Source of the DNA: Planctomycetota bacterium
Lineage (GTDB): Bacteria > Planctomycetota > UBA1135 > GCA-002686595
Length of the DNA: 64,000 nt
Direction of reading: 5' to 3'
NCBI GenBank assembly: GCA_016795325.1
Contig: JAEUHY010000053.1
Span: forward strand, 124,001-188,000
The notes under the pieces were generated by a model that saw nothing but the letters and a program-made list of their open reading frames with translations, was not told the DNA's origin and made no database searches. The translations under genes were made by a program, and so were the position numbers. Below are positions 26,341 through 34,365 of the stretch, piece after piece (positions within the stretch are counted from its first letter, which is position 1; each line of letters starts with the position of its first letter).

Positions 26341-27357
26341 TCAAAGGCCGAGCAGCCACCACAACACCGCCTTCTGCGAATGCAGGCGATTTTCTGCTTG
26401 GCGCACCACGAGGCTGCGCGGTCCGTCGAGCACGCTGTCGACGACCTCGAGGTTGCGCCGCACCGGCATGGCGTGCATCAGCTTGGCGTCCTCGCCCAGC
26501 GCCATGCGCCGCTCGTCGATCAGCCAGTCGCCCGCGCGCGCGCGTCGGCTCGCCGCGAGCGTCGGATTGCCGTAGTCCGCGAGGCTGTGCCACGAGCGCG
26601 CGTAGACGACGTGCGCGCCACGCAGCGCCGCCGCCGGGTCGCCGAGTGCGGTGGCCGAGCCGCCGTGTTCGCTCGCGAGCGCCTGCGCCTGGCGCCAGAC
26701 CTCTTCGTCGAGTTCGTACCCGGGAGGATTGGCGACGCGCACATGCATCCCCGAGCGCAGCGCGACGTGCATCAGCGAGTGCACGGCGGTGGGGCTCGCG
26801 GCGCTGGGGGAGTTGGTCCACACGAAGCTCAGCGTCTTGCCGCGCACATCGCCGAGCGTTTCGCGCAGCGTCATCAGGTCGGCGAGGCCCTGCAGCGGGT
26901 GCCACAGCGCGCTTTCCATGTTGATCACCGGCACCTTCGAGTGCTCCGCCCAGCTGCGGATCTCGGCGTCGCGCCGATCGACGTTCCAGGCCGCTCCCGC
27001 AGGCTTGGTGCGGATCGCCAGCGCGTTCACGTAGCACGAAAGCACCGCGGCGGCGTCCTTGACGTGCTCGGGCGCGCGCCCGTCCATCACCGCGCCGGGC
27101 GCCGACTCGAGCTCCCAGAAGTCGCTGGCTGCGGTCAGGTTGATGGTCGTGCCGCCGAGCTGGTTCATGGCGGCCTCGAAGGACGTGCGCGTGCGCAGCG
27201 ATCCGCGGAAGAACAGCAGGCCCACGCTCTTGCTGGCGAGCGTGGCCTTGCCCGGCCGCTGCTTCAGGCGCAGGGACAGGTCGAGCAGGTCGTCGATCTC
27301 GCTCTGCGCGAGGTCGTGGAGCGAGATCAGATGGCGGAGCGGGCGCGTGGACGGCAT
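26341..27357 (-). CDS. N-acetyl- or N-succinylornithine carbamoyltransferase
   Basis: A 338-residue member of the aspartate/ornithine carbamoyltransferase family. The carbamoyl-phosphate loop reads SLRTRTSFEAAMNQLGG and not the STRTR of ordinary ornithine transcarbamylase. GAVMDGRAPEHVKDAAAVL, VINMESALWHPLQGLADLM and the C-terminal AENRLHSQKAVL match the N-acylornithine enzymes of Xanthomonas and Bacteroides, which make N-acylcitrulline in arginine synthesis. Acetyl and succinyl forms cannot be told apart by eye. The ATG at 27357 is chosen because longer versions would run through the tRNA-Arg promoter region. A TACCCT box lies six bases upstream, so the mRNA may be leaderless. Confidence 0.85.
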   Translation of the reverse strand: MPSTRPLRHLISLHDLAQSEIDDLLDLSLRLKQRPGKATLASKSVGLLFFRGSLRTRTSFEAAMNQLGGTTINLTAASDFWELESAPGAVMDGRAPEHVKDAAAVLSCYVNALAIRTKPAGAAWNVDRRDAEIRSWAEHSKVPVINMESALWHPLQGLADLMTLRETLGDVRGKTLSFVWTNSPSAASPTAVHSLMHVALRSGMHVRVANPPGYELDEEVWRQAQALASEHGGSATALGDPAAALRGAHVVYARSWHSLADYGNPTLAASRRARAGDWLIDERRMALGEDAKLMHAMPVRRNLEVVDSVLDGPRSLVVRQAENRLHSQKAVLWWLLGL

Positions 27358-27442
27358 GCGCAGAGGGTAGCCGCCGGGCAGGCGCGATCCACGCTGCGGA
27401 TCGGTGCGCGCGGCCCGTGGTGGGGCGCAGGCCAGGGGACGC

Positions 27443-27471
27443 TTGACAGGCCGCGCTCGGCTACCTACAAC
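27443..27471 (+). promoter_or_regulatory. Promoter of tRNA-Arg(ACG) and probably tadA
   Basis: A perfect TTGACA (27443-27448), a 17-base spacer and TACAAC (27466-27471) lie 12 bases before the tRNA 5' end. This is the best promoter match in the window. Transcription could continue into tadA. Confidence 0.7.
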
Positions 27472-27483
27472 CTTCCCCCCCAC

Positions 27484-27560
27484 GCACCCATAGCTCAATT
27501 GGATAGAGCATCTGACTACGGATCAGAAGGTTGAAGGTTCGAGTCCTTCTGGGTGTACCA
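27484..27560 (+). tRNA. tRNA-Arg (anticodon ACG)
   Basis: A complete cloverleaf of 77 bases including an encoded CCA. The acceptor arms (GCACCCA with TGGGTGT, one G-U pair), D-arm TAGCTCAATTGGATAGAGC, anticodon loop CTACGGA with anticodon ACG, and T-arm GGTTCGAGTCC are all present. A34 of this tRNA is the usual target of TadA deamination to inosine, and tadA is the next gene. Confidence 0.95.
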
Positions 27561-27648
27561 ACTCAACGCCGCGGAGCGATGCGCGCCCAGCGCCGCGGCC
27601 TTCACCACTCCGACCGCCGTTCGCCCCCGCTTGGGTTCCCACGTCTTG

Positions 27649-28161
27649 ATGCAACGAGACGCGCGCGAGCCCGGCGAGTTGGTGCAGAGCGATGACGAGG
27701 GGATGGCCCTCGCGCTGGCCGAGGCTCATGCAGCCTTCGCCCTCGACGAGGTCCCGGTGGGCGCGATCGTCGTGCTCGACGGACGCGTGCTCGCGCGCGG
27801 CCACAACCGCACGCGCAGCGACTGCGATCCGACGGCCCACGCCGAGGTGCTCGCCGTCCGGCGCGCCGCGGCGCTGGTCGGCGCGCAACGCTTGGTGGGC
27901 GCGACGGTCTACACGACGGTCGAGCCGTGCTTCATGTGCGCCGGGGCGCTGTCCCACGCGCGTGTCGCTCGGGTAGTCTGGGCGGTGCGTGATCCGAAGT
28001 TCGGCGGCGCGGTCTCCCTCGGGAGCGTGCTCACCGACCCGCGGATGAACCACCGCTGCGAAATAGCTGAAGGCGCGCGCGCCGACGAGGTGCGCGCCCT
28101 GATGCGCAGGTTCTTTGAAGACAAGCGCCGCAAGGCGCGAGAATCAGATCCAGCCGAATGA
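27649..28161 (+). CDS. tadA: tRNA-specific adenosine deaminase
   Basis: TadA deaminates A34 of tRNA-Arg(ACG) to inosine so that CGU, CGC and CGA codons can be read. The 170-residue product has the zinc site His64 in TAHAEVLAV with catalytic Glu66, plus Cys94 and Cys97 in VEPCFMCAGALSHAR. It also has the typical VPVGAIVV N-terminal strand and the DPKFGGAVSLGSVL C-terminal part. The ATG at 27649 was chosen because the longer open frame runs back into the tRNA. It lies 88 bases after its own substrate tRNA gene, so the two may be co-transcribed. Confidence 0.93.
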   Translation: MQRDAREPGELVQSDDEGMALALAEAHAAFALDEVPVGAIVVLDGRVLARGHNRTRSDCDPTAHAEVLAVRRAAALVGAQRLVGATVYTTVEPCFMCAGALSHARVARVVWAVRDPKFGGAVSLGSVLTDPRMNHRCEIAEGARADEVRALMRRFFEDKRRKARESDPAE

Positions 28162-28242
28162 GGCTCCTGCCGGGCGATCCGGCGCCGGAGTTCCTCGAGA
28201 AGCACACGCTCCGTTCCGCGTTCGCGCGGCGCGGGGCGCTGC

Positions 28243-28332
28243 GGAGAGTTGCCTGAGCGGCTGAAAGGGCCGGTTTCGAAAACCGGTGTGCGAGCAATCG
28301 TACCGGGGGTTCGAATCCCTCACTCTCCGCCA
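28243..28332 (+). tRNA. tRNA-Ser (anticodon CGA)
   Basis: A class II tRNA of 90 bases including the encoded CCA (28330-28332). Acceptor GGAGAGT pairs with ACTCTCC. The anticodon stem CCGGT/ACCGG surrounds TTCGAAA, giving anticodon CGA (reads UCG). A long variable arm and T-loop GGTTCGAATCC follow. The CCA overlaps the left arm of a large palindrome. Confidence 0.95.
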
Positions 28333-28381
28333 CCTACGTTCGACCGTGGCGCGCTGCGCGCGCCTGGTCGAACGTAGGTGG
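28330..28381. repeat. Large palindrome abutting tRNA-Ser(CGA)
   Basis: A perfect 16-bp inverted repeat (28330-28345 with 28366-28381) encloses a GC-rich loop that folds into a further 6-bp stem. The left arm begins in the CCA end of the tRNA gene. As RNA it would be a very stable hairpin and may end the tRNA transcript, but there is no T-tract. Shorter palindromes follow directly, for example GAGCTCGC with GCGAGCTC around 28390-28415. Confidence 0.75.
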
Positions 28382-28510
28382 CGATCGAGGAGCTCGCGCG
28401 CTGCGCGGCGAGCTCGATGTTGGTTGCGCCGGCGCCGCTACGCCGGCGTGGCGAGGTGGGACGGGTCGGTGATCGGAGCGACGCAACGGCAGCAGTGCGG
28501 AATCCAAGCC

Positions 28511-28745
28511 GCCGCGCCCCAAGCGAGCGCGGCAAGCCGACAAACCCTGCGCGCCCAAAGCGAGCGCCAGCAAGCCGAAAGGCCGGCCGCGCCCAAGGCG
28601 AGCGCCAAGCAAGCCGGAAGGCCCGGCGCGCCCAAGGCGAGCGCCAAGCAAGCCGGAAGGCCCGGCCGCGCCCAAGGCGAGCGCCAAGCAAGCCGAGGCG
28701 AGAGCCAAGCAAGCCGAGGCGAGAGCCAAGCAAGCCGAGGCGAGC
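28511..28745. repeat. Degenerate 38-40-bp and 21-bp tandem repeats
   Basis: About five imperfect copies of a 38-40-base unit (core GCGCCCAAGGCGAGCGCCAA; clear starts at 28551, 28589, 28628 and 28668) are followed by three near-identical 21-base units at 28683, 28704 and 28725. The block fills the space between two serine tRNA genes. Open frames through it encode low-complexity repeats, have no start signals and overlap the tRNAs, so it is treated as non-coding. There are no unique spacers, so it is not CRISPR. Confidence 0.7.
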
Positions 28746-28831
28746 GGCGCGCGAGAGCGCAGCGCGCGCGGAAGCGGGCGATGCGCGAAGAGGTGGCGCG
28801 TGGGAGAACGGGCTGGATGAGTTGAACTTGC

Positions 28832-28922
<91 letters not shown>

Positions 28923-28947
28923 CTTTCTGTGCTGGTTTGCTTGTTTT

Positions 28948-28968
28948 CCGCGCCGCCCTGCGGCGCGG
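28948..28968. other. 9-bp hairpin between tRNA-Ser(GGA) and SRP RNA
   Basis: A perfect 9-bp GC stem (28948-28956 with 28960-28968) with a 3-nt loop follows a T-rich stretch. It may end the tRNA transcript or separate it from the SRP RNA gene. The T-run lies before and not after the stem, so it is not a standard intrinsic terminator. Confidence 0.4.
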
Positions 28969-28984
28969 GGTTGAGTTTGGCGGT

Positions 28985-29101
28985 GCTTGCAAGTGGGTCC
29001 GGTCGTCGGCGATGGCTCCCGTTCGAACCGGGTCAGGCCGGGAACGGAGCAGCCCTAAGGATGCGGCGTCATGTGCACGTCGCCCGGGCCCACTTGTGAG
29101 C
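28985..29101 (+). ncRNA. ffs: SRP RNA (4.5S-type)
   Basis: The RNA scaffold of the signal recognition particle, which binds Ffh and directs membrane proteins to SecY. The Ffh-binding apical part is conserved: GGTCAGGCCGGGAACGGAGC and AGCCCTAAGG, with a GGAA tetraloop at 29041-29044 closed by CCG/CGG. The terminal helix pairs 28985-29000 with 29086-29101 (CAAGTGGGTCC with GGGCCCACTTG plus outer pairs). Size of about 117 bases matches the short bacterial form without an Alu domain. Exact ends are estimated from the helix. Confidence 0.9.
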
Positions 29102-29875
29102 GCCGCGTGCTTGGAGCGCGCGGCGGGTTTCATTGCGCCGGAAGTGATCGCGCGGCGCCGTTCGTAGCGCCGGACCTGAAGCTGCGGTGGGTTGAAGTGC
29201 GCCCGGCGTCAGGTGCGCCGGCTGCGTTTCCTTGCCTCGTGGTTCGAGGTGCGCAGATTGCGGAGCGCGGCGTCGGACCTGAACGCGCGGCGCGTTTCGT
29301 TGCGCCGGACCTCAACGTGCCGTGGGCTTCCGTGCCGCGGGATCGAGGGCGCAGGTTGCGGTTCGCTGAGCAGGATCTCAGCGCGCGGCGGGTTTCGCCG
29401 GCGCCGATCTGAGGCGCGGGGCGAGCTTCATTTCTTTCTCTCTGCTGTACGGCTGGCCTCAGCGGGCAGCAGGTTGCGATGCGCCGCGTCCGAGCGGGCG
29501 GTGCGTGTCGGTGCGCTGGGCCTCAGGTGCGAGGTTGCGGTGCGCTGCGCCGGGCCGGGCAGGAGAGGCGGGCGGGAATCGCGGCGTCGATGTGGCGCGT
29601 GCGTTTCGTTCGGTCGGTGCGGTAGCGGCGTGTTTTTTGAGTTTGCTCGGCGTCGGCGACGAGAGTGCGCGGCGGCGTCGGGGCGGCGCTGCGGAGCGGG
29701 CTCGACGGTGCGCGGGCGCCGAGCGGGGCCGCGGCTCGCTGAGCGCGCTGCTCGCGCGCGCAGGCGCTGCGCTGAGCACGCGTTGTCGCGCGCAGCGCGT
29801 TGGAGCGCGCGCGAGTGAATTGAGGGCGCAGATGCTGCGGGGCGCGCGGGCTCGGTGCGCCTATGATGGGCCCCG
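29102..29875. repeat. Gene-free stretch with decayed repeats
   Basis: No gene is recognised in these 774 bases. Four imperfect copies of a G-rich unit (consensus near GCGCGGCGSGTTTC, then TTGCGCCGGACCT) begin at about 29116, 29149, 29284 and 29381. Short hairpins such as CCTCG/CGAGG near 29235 occur. The open frames covering it are compositionally biased and one begins inside the SRP RNA, so none is called. A TATGAT box at its end (29862-29867) probably belongs to dnaX. Confidence 0.5.
29862..29867 (+). promoter_or_regulatory. -10 box directly before dnaX (leaderless candidate)
   Basis: TATGAT, five of six consensus bases, lies eight bases before the dnaX ATG. If used, transcription would start at or next to the ATG. 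No -35 match is visible, so confidence is limited. Confidence 0.35.
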
Positions 29876-31906
29876 ATGAGTTACTTGGTCCTCGCGCGCA
29901 AGTACCGGCCGCGCACGTTCACGGAGGTGGCGGGTCAGCAGACCGCCATGCGTACGCTCGAGAACGCGATCCGCGAAGATCGGGTCGGGCATGCGTACCT
30001 GTTTTGCGGTTCGCGCGGCACCGGCAAGACCACGACCGCGCGCATCTTGGCCAAGGCGCTGTTGTGCGAGCGCGGCCCGACGCCCGACCCGTGCGGCGAA
30101 TGCGGACACTGCCGCGACGTCGAAGCCGGGCGGCACGTCGACGTGACCGAGATCGACGCCGCGTCCAACCGCGGGATCGACGCGGTGCGCGAGCTGCGCG
30201 ACGGCGTCGGCTACGCGCCGATGCGGGCGCGCTACCGCATCTACATCGTCGACGAAGTCCACCAGATCACGAAGGAGGGCTTCAACGCCTTCCTCAAGAC
30301 GCTCGAAGAACCGCCGGCGCACGTGAAGTTCTTCTTCGCGACGACCGAGGTCGACAAGGTGATCGAGACGGTGCGCTCGCGCTGCCAGATCGTGCGCCTG
30401 TCGCTCATCGCCGAAGCGACGATCGCCGCACGACTCGAGGAGGTGCTCGCCAAGGAGGGCGTGCAGCCCGGGCCGGGCGTCACGGCGGAATTGGCGAAGC
30501 TCGCGCGCGGCTCGATGCGCGATGCGCTGACGCTGACCGACCAGCTGATCGCGCTCGTCGGCGCCAATCCGGTGGCGACCGATGTGCAGCGCGTGGCGCC
30601 GCACTCCAGCGAGGAGCGCGCGCTCGAGTTGTGGGACGCGCTCGAGCGCGGCGACAGCGCTGCGGCGCTGCGCTGCTTGCCGCGCGCCGACGGCGGCGAA
30701 GTGGAGCTGTGCACCGCGCTGCTCGAGGCCTTGCGGCTCGCGCTGGTGTGCGTGCTGTGCTCGGCGGACGCCGCCTTGTTCGAGGCCGATCCCGAACGCC
30801 GCGCGCGCCTCGTCGAACGCGCCAAGCGCCTCGGCGCCGAGCGCACGCAGTTGTGGCTCGAGGAACTGCTGCACGCCCGCGAGCGCATGGCGCTTCTGCC
30901 GCGCCACGCTCGCATCGTGCTCGAAGTGACGCTGCTCGATCTGGCGCGGCCTGCGCACACTCTGCCGATCGCGCAACTCGAGCAACGACTCGTGGCGCTC
31001 GAAGCGCGCTTGGCCCAGGGCGGAGCGACGTCGGCGCGCGCCGCTGCGCCCCACGCCGCGCCCGCGCCACGCGCGAGCTCCCGCGAACCGTCGTCGGCGG
31101 CGCGCGGCGAAGCGGGGGAAATCCCCGCTCCAGCGCCAAGCGTCAGATCTGACAGCGCGCCGCTGGCAGAAGCCTCGCAAGCTCCGCGCGCTCCCGCGCC
31201 GTCGCCCGCCAGTCCTGTCGAGCCACGTGCTTCGAACCCTGCGGCGTCGGTTGCGCCCCTCGCTGCTGCACCCGCGCTGCCGGCCGCGGAGAGACTGCCC
31301 GCGAGCGGGCCGGTCAGCGCCTCGTCCAGCTCTTCAGGCGCTGCGAGCGCGACGTCCGCGCTCCCTCCACGCACGGCGAGCGCGGCGCCTGCGCCGGGCG
31401 CTGCTCCCAGGCCGCCGATCGCAAGTTCGGGCAACGGCTCGCCGGCCAGTTCCCTCCCGCGTCCGGTCGCGGCGACGCCAACTCCGGCCGCGCCCCAGCG
31501 CGGCGCTGCGCCCGCGCCGACGGCGTGGCGTCCGAGCGCCGGTCGACCGCTTCCGACCAAGGGCGCACCTGCGCCGGCGCATGCGGCCGCGTGGAGCGCG
31601 ACGCTCGAGGCGCTCGGCCGCACGCACGACTCGCTGGCTGGCGTGTTGTCCCGCTGCGGCTCGCTGGCGGACCTCGGCGCCTCGCGCGCCGTCGTGCGGG
31701 TCGTGCGGCCGAGCGAAAACGAGCGCACGTTGCTCGCCGAGCGCAGCAGCGTGAGCGCGCTCGCCGCTGCGCTTTCGCAAGCGGTCGGGCGTACGATAGA
31801 CGTGGTGATCGACGACCCGGCCCAACGGCCCAGTGGCCAGAGCGACGAATTCACGCGCAAGGTGGCCGAGCTTTTTTCGGGGCAGATCGAGGAAAACGAG
31901 CGATGA
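29876..31906 (+). CDS. dnaX: DNA polymerase III tau/gamma subunit
   Basis: The AAA+ clamp-loader motor. The 676-residue protein opens MSYLVLARKYRPRTFTEVAG and has Walker A GSRGTGKT at 45-52. The zinc module is Cys64, Cys73, Cys76 and Cys79, Walker B is IVDEVH at 124-129, and an arginine-finger region SRC lies at 168-170. Residues 385-560 form a long Ala/Pro/Ser linker, and a C-terminal domain of about 110 residues (WSATLEALGRTHDSLAGVLS onward) corresponds to the tau part that holds polymerase. Whether a shorter gamma form is made cannot be judged. The stop overlaps ybaB, in the conserved dnaX-ybaB-recR order. Confidence 0.95.
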   Translation: MSYLVLARKYRPRTFTEVAGQQTAMRTLENAIREDRVGHAYLFCGSRGTGKTTTARILAKALLCERGPTPDPCGECGHCRDVEAGRHVDVTEIDAASNRGIDAVRELRDGVGYAPMRARYRIYIVDEVHQITKEGFNAFLKTLEEPPAHVKFFFATTEVDKVIETVRSRCQIVRLSLIAEATIAARLEEVLAKEGVQPGPGVTAELAKLARGSMRDALTLTDQLIALVGANPVATDVQRVAPHSSEERALELWDALERGDSAAALRCLPRADGGEVELCTALLEALRLALVCVLCSADAALFEADPERRARLVERAKRLGAERTQLWLEELLHARERMALLPRHARIVLEVTLLDLARPAHTLPIAQLEQRLVALEARLAQGGATSARAAAPHAAPAPRASSREPSSAARGEAGEIPAPAPSVRSDSAPLAEASQAPRAPAPSPASPVEPRASNPAASVAPLAAAPALPAAERLPASGPVSASSSSSGAASATSALPPRTASAAPAPGAAPRPPIASSGNGSPASSLPRPVAATPTPAAPQRGAAPAPTAWRPSAGRPLPTKGAPAPAHAAAWSATLEALGRTHDSLAGVLSRCGSLADLGASRAVVRVVRPSENERTLLAERSSVSALAAALSQAVGRTIDVVIDDPAQRPSGQSDEFTRKVAELFSGQIEENER

Positions 31907-32226
31907 GCCAGTCGTTTGGTGAACTCGGGAGCCTGCTCAAGGCGGCTCAGCAGATGCAGCGCGACCTCGACAAGGTGCGCGAGGAGCTCAAGAACACCAC
32001 GGTCGAGGGCGTGGCCGGCGGAGGCGCCGTGCGTGTGCTCGTCACGGGCGATCGCCAGGTCGCCAAGGTCGAGCTGTCCGCCGAGTTGTTCGCCAAACCC
32101 GACAAGGGCTTGATCGAGGACCTGCTCCTCGCCGCGCTGCGCGACGGCATCGGCAAGGCGACGCGCATCTCGAACGAGCAGATGGGCAAGGTCACCGGCG
32201 GGATCAACCTGCCGGGACTGTTCTAG
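31903..32226 (+). CDS. ybaB: YbaB/EbfC nucleoid-associated protein
   Basis: A 107-residue dimeric DNA-binding protein of unclear role, found between dnaX and recR in most bacteria. Helix 1 (LLKAAQQMQRDLDKVREELK, with the typical QQMQ) and the core TVEGVAGGGAVRVLVTGDRQ identify it, and the end KVTGGINLPGLF is diagnostic. The ATG overlaps the dnaX stop (ATGA). Confidence 0.94.
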   Translation: MSQSFGELGSLLKAAQQMQRDLDKVREELKNTTVEGVAGGGAVRVLVTGDRQVAKVELSAELFAKPDKGLIEDLLLAALRDGIGKATRISNEQMGKVTGGINLPGLF

Positions 32227-32256
32227 AGCGGCGCGGCGGCGCGCAGGCGAGGCATT

Positions 32257-32874
32257 GTGGCCTACCCCGAACCCCTCGAGCGGCTCGTCGCCAGCTTCGA
32301 GCGCTTTCCCGGCGTCGGGCGACGCACTGCGGAGCGCCTGGCGTTCCACGTGCTGCGCGATCCGACGGCGCGCGAGCTCGCCGGGGCCATCGACCGCGCG
32401 GTGCGCGAGACGACGCTGTGCCGCGAGTGCTGCAACGTCGCACGGCGCAGCCCGTGCGAACTGTGCTCCGACGGCGAACGCGACGCCGCGCTGATCTGCG
32501 TCGTCGAACAGCCCAAGGACGTCGAGGCGATCGAGCGCTCGCGCGCCTTTCGCGGCCGCTACCACGTGTTGATGGGGGCGCTCAATCCCGCCGAGGGCAG
32601 CGAACCGGGGCAGTTGTTCGTGGATGCGCTCGTCGAGCGCGTGCGGCGCGGCGGCGTGGACGAGGTGATCCTGGCGACCGATCCCGACGCGGAGGGCGAG
32701 GCCACGGCGCGGCTGGTGCTGGAGGCGCTCGGCGCCGCGAAGCTCGCCGTGCGCGTGACCCGCATGGCGCGCGGCCTGCCGGCCGGCGGTGCGATCGAGT
32801 ACCTGCACCGCGGCGTGATCGAGGACGCGCTCGAGGGTCGCATCGAACTGCGCCTGGCGCGCCGCGGGGAGTAG
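32257..32874 (+). CDS. recR: Recombination mediator RecR
   Basis: RecR forms a clamp with RecO that loads RecA at gaps. The 205-residue product has the helix-hairpin-helix RFPGVGRRTAERLAFHVL, a zinc finger with Cys55, Cys58, Cys67 and Cys70, and a TOPRIM domain (ICVVEQPKDVEAIE; LATDPDAEGEAT). The Walker-type C-terminal MARGLPAGGAIEYL is also present. The start is GTG, 31 bases after ybaB. Confidence 0.95.
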   Translation: MAYPEPLERLVASFERFPGVGRRTAERLAFHVLRDPTARELAGAIDRAVRETTLCRECCNVARRSPCELCSDGERDAALICVVEQPKDVEAIERSRAFRGRYHVLMGALNPAEGSEPGQLFVDALVERVRRGGVDEVILATDPDAEGEATARLVLEALGAAKLAVRVTRMARGLPAGGAIEYLHRGVIEDALEGRIELRLARRGE

Positions 32875-32955
32875 CTCTCCCGCGCACGGCGCGCGTGGAC
32901 GCGGGCGAGCACGGCGCAGCTCAACCTCGCCGCGGGGGCGGCCGATACGCGCCGC

Positions 32956-34299
32956 ATGGCCCAGAACCCGCGGATGCTGCAGTCGCAGGGACAGGAGCAA
33001 CTGCTCCTGCCCAAGATGCTGCAGTCGATCCAGCTGCTGCAGCTCTCGGGGCTCGAACTCGAGGAGTTCCTGCGCAACGCGGGCGAAGAGAACGAAGCGC
33101 TCGAAGTGCAGCTGCCGCAGGAGCGCGGCGTTGCGCACGACTCGCACGGCTCGCGGGCCGCGCGGCGCGAGGCCACGCAGCGCCACGACGAGTGGCTCGA
33201 GAGCCAGCCCGACCGGCCGCGCTCGCTCGTCGCGGTGCTGAACGAACAACTGGCGCTGGCGGAGCTCGACGCGCCGAGCACGGCCTGCGCGGCGTTCCTC
33301 ATCGAACATCTCGACGACAACGGCTACCTGCCGTTCGAGGACCTCGATCTGCTGGCGCGCGCCAAGTCCGCCGGACTCGAGCTCGACCAAGCGAGCCTCG
33401 AACGCGGCAAGGCGGTCCTGCACGCCTTCGAACCGCGCGGCATCGGCGCGCGCAACGCGATCGAAGCGCTGTTGTTGCAACTCGATCCCGCCGACCCCGA
33501 CTTTGCGGACCTGCGGCGCTTGCTGCTCGAATTCGTCGGCGATCTCGCGCGCAACAAGCTGCCGGCCGTCGCGCATGCCATGGGGCTGTCGGTGGGAGAG
33601 CTCAAGGAACTGCTCGACAAGCTCTCCGTTCTCGACCCTTGCCCGGCGCGCGACCTCGCCGAGCCGGCCTGCGTCGCGCTCGTTCCCGAAGTCGTGGTCG
33701 AACGCACGCCGCAGGGCTTCGAAGTGAGCGTCGACAACTCGCGTCTGCCTTCCGTGGGTCTCGACGAGGAGATCGTCGCGCTCGCGCGAGAGCGCCGGCA
33801 CGCGCCCGACGTGAAGGCCTACCTGCGCGACAAGGTCGATCGCGCCCGCTGGATCGTCGACGCGGTCGAACAGCGCGGCCGGACGTTGCTCGCGATTGCG
33901 CGGCGCACCTTTGCGCACCAGCGCGAGTTCCTCGAGCACGGACCGACGCGCATGGCGCCGCTGCGCATGAGCGCGCTGGCGGAAGAATTGGGCATGCACA
34001 CCAGCACGGTGAGCCGCGCTGTCGCTGGCAAACACGTCCAGACGCCGTGGGGGATCTTCGCGCTGCGGCGCTTCTTCCAGGCCGGCGTCGGAGCGGACGG
34101 CGGCGAAGAGCTCGCGCGCGACGACCTGCGCGAGCGCGTGCGCGCGCTGTTCGCCGCCGAGGACGGCGCCGCGCCGCTCTCGGACGACGACGTCGTCGAG
34201 CGCCTGGCCGCGCAGGGCGTGCAGGTGGCGCGCCGGACCGTGGCCAAGTACCGCACGGAGCTCGGTTTGGCGTCGTCGTACCGACGCCGACGCTACTGA
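32956..34299 (+). CDS. rpoN: RNA polymerase sigma-54 factor
   Basis: Sigma-54 recognises -24/-12 promoters and requires enhancer-binding ATPases. The 447-residue protein has the Gln/Leu-rich activator region (LLPKMLQSIQLLQLSGLELE), the core-binding domain, the helix-turn-helix MSALAEELGMHTSTVSRAVA with GKHVQTPWGIFALRRFF after it, and the RpoN box ARRTVAKYR at residues 425-433. It heads the rpoN-truA-hpf-ptsN-npr group, a sigma-54 neighbourhood. No cognate activator is in the window. Confidence 0.96.
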   Translation: MAQNPRMLQSQGQEQLLLPKMLQSIQLLQLSGLELEEFLRNAGEENEALEVQLPQERGVAHDSHGSRAARREATQRHDEWLESQPDRPRSLVAVLNEQLALAELDAPSTACAAFLIEHLDDNGYLPFEDLDLLARAKSAGLELDQASLERGKAVLHAFEPRGIGARNAIEALLLQLDPADPDFADLRRLLLEFVGDLARNKLPAVAHAMGLSVGELKELLDKLSVLDPCPARDLAEPACVALVPEVVVERTPQGFEVSVDNSRLPSVGLDEEIVALARERRHAPDVKAYLRDKVDRARWIVDAVEQRGRTLLAIARRTFAHQREFLEHGPTRMAPLRMSALAEELGMHTSTVSRAVAGKHVQTPWGIFALRRFFQAGVGADGGEELARDDLRERVRALFAAEDGAAPLSDDDVVERLAAQGVQVARRTVAKYRTELGLASSYRRRRY

Positions 34300-34365
34300 C
34301 CAGCGCGCGCCACGCGGCTGCGCGCGCGTGCGTTCGGCCGCCGGTCCGGTTATGAAGTGCGGGCG

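Noticed and set aside
23593..27534. A 1313-codon plus-strand open frame opposite dnaE and the carbamoyltransferase
   Set aside because: It overlaps two certain minus-strand genes and runs into the tRNA-Arg gene; the product is low-complexity Arg/Val/Asp without recognisable motifs.
28511..28745. CRISPR array
   Set aside because: The units are contiguous and degenerate, with no unique spacers of uniform length, and no cas genes are nearby.
28286..28825. Repeat-containing protein between the tRNA-Ser genes
   Set aside because: The frame starts inside tRNA-Ser(CGA), has no ribosome binding site, and its Ala/Lys/Gln/Arg repeats follow only from the DNA repeats; several frames on both strands are equally open.
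29071..29412. Small protein with RAAxFVAPDL repeats
   Set aside because: Its start lies inside the conserved SRP RNA and there is no start signal; the repeats reflect DNA-level duplication.
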